A stretch of DNA of 64,000 bases, from the NCBI GenBank assembly GCA_023101885.1, contig JALPQD010000102.1, positions 5,302,227 to 5,366,226 of the forward strand, written 5' to 3'. The stretch is from Typhlomys cinereus. Taxonomy: Eukaryota > Chordata > Mammalia > Rodentia > Platacanthomyidae. Position 1 is the first letter of the stretch. The number at the start of each line of letters is the position of its first letter. The notes under the pieces are model-generated. The model was not told where the DNA came from and ran no database searches. It worked only from the letters and a program-made list of their open reading frames with translations. Position numbers and translations under genes: made by a program. This document shows, piece by piece, positions 58,770 to 64,000 of the stretch.

Positions 58770-60635
58770 AACCAGAGGATCTGTCCAGCCATCCTCTATC
58801 TAGGATGTCTTAGGCAGTTGAATGTTTGGTCTACAGCAACAGGGCTGGATTGGCAGATAAGAAGACTCCTGTCAATTTACTACTCTGGTTTCTAGGACAT
58901 TCGGAACCCCAGTTACTGCTTCTTTCTATTTTCTACCCAATACCACAAGTCTCTGACTCAGGTACAGAACTGTAATGAGAGACTGAGCGGGGGGAGCTTA
59001 GATACACACCCCAAAATGTTAAGAATCATTGTCTTCTTGGGGCATCTTGGTTTTGCTCCAACTCCAAAGTAAAGACTGTCCACTTTGGAGCTCTGAGCCA
59101 CATCTGGCTATTTACATTTAATTCAAAATAAAGCAACTGTACATTGCAGTTCCCCCTCGGCACTAGTTGCAAAACAAATGTTCAACAACTATGTGTGGCA
59201 AGTAGCTTACAACAGAGATAAATACACATCTTCATGAGCGCAGAAAGTTCCATTGGAAAGTCCTGATTAGGCTACCACTCTACTGATGTCCTCATGTGCA
59301 GTGACTCTCCTGTCAGGGAACTTTACAATCTAGCTGTCATACCTGAAGCTCCACACAACCCTACAATCATAGGACATGACACCAGCTATCTGAATTCCAA
59401 TTGTTTTCAGGATTGAAGTTCTTCCCAATGGGATCCAAAGTCCCTAACAAATCAGGGTATAAAGCTATAAAGATCAGTTCAATATATATTCATGTTACCA
59501 ACTGTATTTCTCCAACATGGGAGCAAGGACGGGCCTCAGAGAGGCATCTCCCACTTCAATCTGCCTGCACAGGCCACAAAACCTTGCTGCACAAATGGAA
59601 GATTAGAAGTGAAAATAAGTATTCCACAACCATAAAGGAATTTCAGATGGCAAAGTGTTCCTAAGCCCAAAATCAATGCATCCCGATGTGCACCTGCGGA
59701 ATGCTGACATGCATCTGCTTGTATAGCAGTTGTGTGCAGATTCAACCCTGTATTCATGCAAAAGCAGAACTGAGCATAGTAAAATTATTTCTCATAATGT
59801 TTCCCAAAGCAGAACCCTACCAGCTGTCCACAAACTCTGGACAATAGAATGCATCTTACTGAGACAGAATAGAATGCTATTCTGCTTTAAAAAGATTTGG
59901 CTTTCTTATGGTTGTTCTGCCTATGACATGAATTATTTTAAAATATGTAATTACAAAGAAGCAAGACTCAAAATCTTCAGCTGAAGTGCTCACCTACACA
60001 TTCCACTCTTTTATGCAGAGTGCACCAGCCTCCCTGCAAGCAACACTGCTGAATTCTGCAATTAGGGAGTGCTGTTCTCTAGCCCAGGATACTGCAGACA
60101 GCAAGGAGGCTGCTCTCTTTAGCCCCTAGGGAATAAATCAATCAGCCCTTCCAGGCATAGACAATGTGGTATCTATTTTGGCTTTCACAGGCCTTTTGTT
60201 GTAAGTTCCTGTTTCTTAGCTGTATTCCAAACAGGAGAGATTGCCAGAGAGCTGAGTTACCAGAAGGCGAGATGTCATTCCATTTGCAAGGGATGTGTTG
60301 TACACAGTATCACACCGGTTACTAAGGCCTGAGCTGAGTTAGAGATCCAGAAGACAGGAGAGAGCAAGAAAGAGAAAATCACCCAAAAGTTTCCATGTTA
60401 CATTTCTTCTCTCCTCTCTCATTTTCCCTCTCCTCCTTTCTTCTTTCCTCCTTCCTTTCCTCCCTTTCTTCGCAATATACTAAAGATATAAATGAAGTTT
60501 CTTAATTCTAGTTCATTTGTTTACATGTTTTATCACTTCAGAGCAAAAACTGAGATGTTAGCACAGGGATGTTAGCTAGAAAAGGAAGCTGTGATATGTA
60601 CAAAGCTAAAGATGTTCAGAGAACATCTCTAAAAG
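58770..60635. other. Unassigned, apparently unique sequence
   Basis: No gene or repeat recognised. A pyrimidine-rich stretch lies at about 60403-60472. Confidence 0.45.
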
Positions 60636-60636
60636 C

Positions 60637-60772
60637 ACAGCCAGATGTGGTGGTGCGTGTCTGTGCTCCTTGCTAGTTGAGAGGCACAAGTAGGAACACT
60701 GTCTTGAGCTTAAGAGTCTGGAACTAGCCATGTAACATACCTAGAACCTGTCTCAAAAATACAAAAGATCAG
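60637..60772 (+). mobile_element. B1/B4-like SINE
   Basis: AGCCAGATGTGGTGGTGCGTG, CTAGTTGAGAGGCACAAGTAG, CTTGAGCTTAAGAGTCTGG and ACCTGTCTCAAAAATACAAAAG are the B1-type body in order. Confidence 0.7.
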
Positions 60773-60774
60773 AG

Positions 60775-62215
60775 ACACCTCATCCTCTACACTAACATGC
60801 AAACAACTCAACAGTACTCCAGCATCTAATAAGCTGTAACATCCTTAAAATGAGATGAAACAGTGAGTCACAAAAAGACCACTAAGTCATGTTTTCTAAG
60901 TATTTTTTTTAGCTATTAAAAAACCAAGAAGCAGTGGCTTCCCATGTTCTTTTCTAAAAGATCTCTAAACTCGTGTTTCTTTGTTCTGTCTTCCCTGCAC
61001 AACCCAGAGTTCCCATGGAACTTTCTCGGTGCTCTTCATTGTTCATGCCACAGTTTGGACTCACACTTAACAGCCTGGGCAATTTGCCCAGGACCTCTTT
61101 AAGACGTCGTTCTTGCTTGTCCATCCCTACCTACTCTGTGCCTAGGCATCCCAACCCACTGCTTCCACTTTGGGTGTGTTATTTTTTTATTTCATCTTAG
61201 TGTCCTCTATACTGAATGCCTGAGCCAGGAGGACTCAAAGCAACTGGAGAAAACCACACAGAGAAATGCATCACAAAGAAAAGCAGCCCGCCTCCATATA
61301 AACATGTAGATGCTGGCACTATCTCTTTAAAGAAAGCTGAGCCTCAATCTCCCCTTCCTAAGATGAGTTTGAGGATCTCAATGACCACAATCAAGTAAAT
61401 TCATTATCCAAAGAAGGCCTTCTGAATAGTTGGGAAAGGAAAGCTACAGAGGAAGCTTAATTTACTTCCAATATCACAAAACTCCTTCCTCACACAATTT
61501 CAAGGGCCAAAGGAAGGCCCTTGAATTGGGGACACACTGAAGGGAAAGGAAGGACACGGTGACTCCCACAAAGCTACAAATGATGAGTGGCTCTTTCAGA
61601 TAACAGTCTGAAGCTCCTAAGCACCCCGTATGCCATGGTTTAATTTGTTCCTCTCCATCTTCACAGTGGGACAATGATTTTGTCATGGAGATTGTACATC
61701 AGATCATCCACTCATTTCAGAAGACTAGAGAAATATTTGGTCCTGTCCACTCTAAGCCCGGCCTTTCTAATCAATACATTTCAGACTCCATTACAGACTC
61801 TCTTCACTTTTTACAAGTCATTTATCAAAGGAAAATAAATGAAACAAGCAACTAAGTACCTGAGAAATGTTCCAAACAAGCATTTCAAGAAAGCAATAAA
61901 CTATCCTATTTCAAAAGGTATTAACATCTAACCTAGCACCCATTTACCTCACTGCCCCTCCCTCTAAACTACTACAAAAGACTTCAGTGTGTCCCCAATT
62001 CATCAACTGTATCTATGCTTTCTGACAACTATTTGCAGACAAGTGAAGGTTTATTATAATAGAGTGAAACACATCCAACTAACTTCCTTCTCAGCTTCAG
62101 AGAAAAGCAAGTGAACACAGATGCTGGCCCAGTAGTCCAGTGGCTGGTAGTAGGAACACAGGGGCCATGACCCAGATAGACAAAAGGAAAAGATGCTCTT
62201 ACACGGAGATTGCTT
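60775..62215. other. Unassigned, apparently unique sequence
   Basis: No gene recognised; the open frames of 60-75 codons lack known motifs. Confidence 0.4.
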
Positions 62216-62229
62216 AAATCATTGCATGC

Positions 62230-62505
62230 AAGGGTTGGAGAGATGGCTCAGGGGCTAAGACTTTGTCTCGCAAGCAGAAGGTCCTTAGTTTGCATCCCAG
62301 GTCACATATAAAAATGCCAAGTGGAAATGGTAGCAGCCTGTACTTATAGCCCTAGTAGGCAGAGCCTGGGAAATCCCAGAATGAAGCAAGAATGAGGTAG
62401 AAGCAATCCAGGATGGTTCCTGAAGCCACCCTCGGTCTTCCACAGGGACAAACAGTGCCCTCTGACACATACACAAATAAATAAATAAACAAACAAACAA
62501 AAAAT
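62230..62505 (+). mobile_element. B2-like SINE
   Basis: The head is GGTTGGAGAGATGGCTCAGG, the diverged B box TAGTTTGCATCCCAGG and the GCAGAGCCTGGGAAATCCC body block. The tail is AAATAAATAAATAAACAAAC. Imperfect 14-bp target repeats AAATCATTGCATGC at 62216-62229 and AAACCATTGCCTGC at 62506-62519 flank it. Confidence 0.9.
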
Positions 62506-62519
62506 AAACCATTGCCTGC

Positions 62520-63610
62520 ATTGCCTGGAAGGGTCAAAAGGCAAGTTCCAAATGCAGGCAAATGAGAGAAATCAAGAGACCTGGTTCTGATCTTGCTTCT
62601 CTAGCAGTCCTGATTGGGCCAATCAAGCAGATGGCATCTTTCACTTAAGACTCAGTCAATATGCCAAGTGGCTTCCAAATGTCTGCTTATCTTTGAAGAG
62701 AACATCTGCTCCTTTCCCTTTGGCCAGCAGGCTTTCTTCTTCAGAGATGCCCTCTTCCAGTTGGTGATGTGATCGCTCACAAGGTTACGTCTTTCCCACT
62801 GGGTATGATTATACCTAGGAATGGTATGATCCTCAAATCAAGTCGCAATTACTAGAACTGTTGATAGAGATGACACCCTCCAAATAAGCTCCTTTATTTG
62901 GAAATATACTCTATTTAAACTATGTAAAACAATGTTGCCAGCACACAAAAAAAAAATGGTGCCTGAGAAAGATGACAACCCAGAATAAAGCATGCAGTCA
63001 AAAGAGACTGCTGAGGAGGTTCTGCAGCATCATGTGAACGAATAGATGCAGCTATGTCTGACATTAAATTCACCCACTTGGACTGCAGGCTAAGGGAGCA
63101 ACTAAGTAGGCGTTTTGTTTAATTTGAATTTCCAACACTTGCACTGAGTCATAAATAATTTAATTTCCATGAAGTTTTTCCTGCTTTGCAGAGAAAAAAA
63201 ACTGTCTGTGTCATCTCTGCTACTGCTCTGCCCATCTTGTGCCCTCTACACCCACTGTCTACTCACCCTTGTAACTTCCGTCTTCTCTTATCACTGGTTC
63301 TGTGTATTCTACTTGTGAGCTCTTCTGTGCTGTTGACCAATCATGGGTGTTCCCTTTAACAAGCTCAAATCACAGACAGGCATATTTTCAAAGGTTTTCA
63401 TCACAAAGTGTGAGCTCAGCACCCTGCCTTTCACTTCACATTACCTCACAAATGTGTCTACATGCTGATGCTCTTCACATCGATTATTTTAATGACTATA
63501 TAATGTCCCATGTCAAGTTAATTTATGATGACTCACTTAGATATTCTTCTATTTAAACTGCTCATTTTACAATATTAATAATGCCAGAAAGACTACATCT
63601 GTAGCAGTTA
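62520..63610. other. Unassigned sequence
   Basis: No gene or repeat recognised. The stretch 63080-63190 is AT-rich (GAGTCATAAATAATTTAATT) and may be regulatory, without proof. Confidence 0.35.
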
Positions 63611-63616
63611 TTCGGT

Positions 63617-64000
63617 TCGTTGCCAATAAACTCACAACCAAGGGAATAAACAATTTCACTTTGGCATACATTCTTCCTTGTCCAGCTTGGCAGAAGAGTT
63701 CACACCAACACCAAGGGTTAAGAGAACTAGCCATACCATATCCACAGAACTGCCAAGAGAGGGGCAATCCTTGCTTGCCAGACCAGCATGTTTAGCCAAG
63801 TATATCGAAGGATGCCAACTTCCTCAACCAGCTCCCTCCATCTTATTCACCTGCTCAGGAACTAGTCTCCACCCACCATCAGCTTTATCTTCCCCATCAA
63901 TAAACAGTCACCTGTAGGCTCACTCAGGGCTTAATTCAACTATTAACTTCTCACAAGTGTGTCCACAATTCAGAGCCTTCAGCTGCCACATGACACCAGT
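63617..64000 (-). mobile_element. MaLR-like LTR repeat, family A, copy at window edge
   Basis: It begins CGTTGCCAATAAACTCACAACC in plus sense and is collinear with 8829-9232 and 23694-24110. It reaches ACATGACACCAGT at the last base, so it probably continues or ends just beyond the window. Confidence 0.6.

Overview
The window is mammalian nuclear DNA, and its repeats point to a myomorph rodent that is neither mouse nor rat. Evidence: tRNA-derived SINEs of the B2/B3 type with A and B boxes and (CA)n, (CT)n or AATAAA-rich tails; ID, B1-like and B4 (ID+B1) elements; many MaLR-type LTRs; and rodent-type L1 elements with a G-rich 3' UTR. The youngest SINE family has a CpG-rich body I do not know from mouse or rat. 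A jerboa/jumping-mouse or other early-branching myomorph lineage is possible, but this is inference.

No complete host gene is visible. The only long open frames (12740-17680) belong to one L1 retrotransposon. Two short minus-strand segments (12-223 and 53868-54115) have exon-like features, but I cannot name a gene for either. The rest reads as intergenic or intronic DNA filled with interspersed repeats.

Layout: 1-4.4 kb is mostly unique, with one (CT)n tract and a 131-codon open frame of doubtful meaning. 4.4-10 kb holds B2/B3 SINEs and MaLR-like LTRs. 10.9-20.2 kb is an L1 nest: an old 5'-truncated L1 (11043-20197) is interrupted by a short L1 3' end (11896-12150) and by a 6.4-kb almost complete L1 (12431-18805), each bounded by a perfect target-site duplication. 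20.6-21.9 kb holds an antisense L1 3' end and a folded-back SINE that fits twin priming. 22-40 kb is mixed unique sequence, SINEs and LTRs, several nested. 43.7-46.6 kb is an old MaLR-type provirus on the minus strand with two LTRs, carrying two younger SINEs. 50-58.6 kb has more nested SINE/LTR fragments, an antisense L1 3' end and a perfect 124-bp direct repeat (54410-54533 and 55650-55773). 58.6-64 kb is mostly unique, ending in another MaLR-like LTR cut by the window edge.

The window is therefore a record of retrotransposition. L1 supplies the reverse transcriptase/endonuclease machinery that SINEs use in trans. The L1 here is disabled by a stop in ORF1, an endonuclease substitution and a frameshift in ORF2. 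I saw no new coding system. The most unusual items are the twin-primed SINE, the 124-bp identical direct repeat, a perfect 23-bp hairpin, and the possible 3' transduction on the L1.
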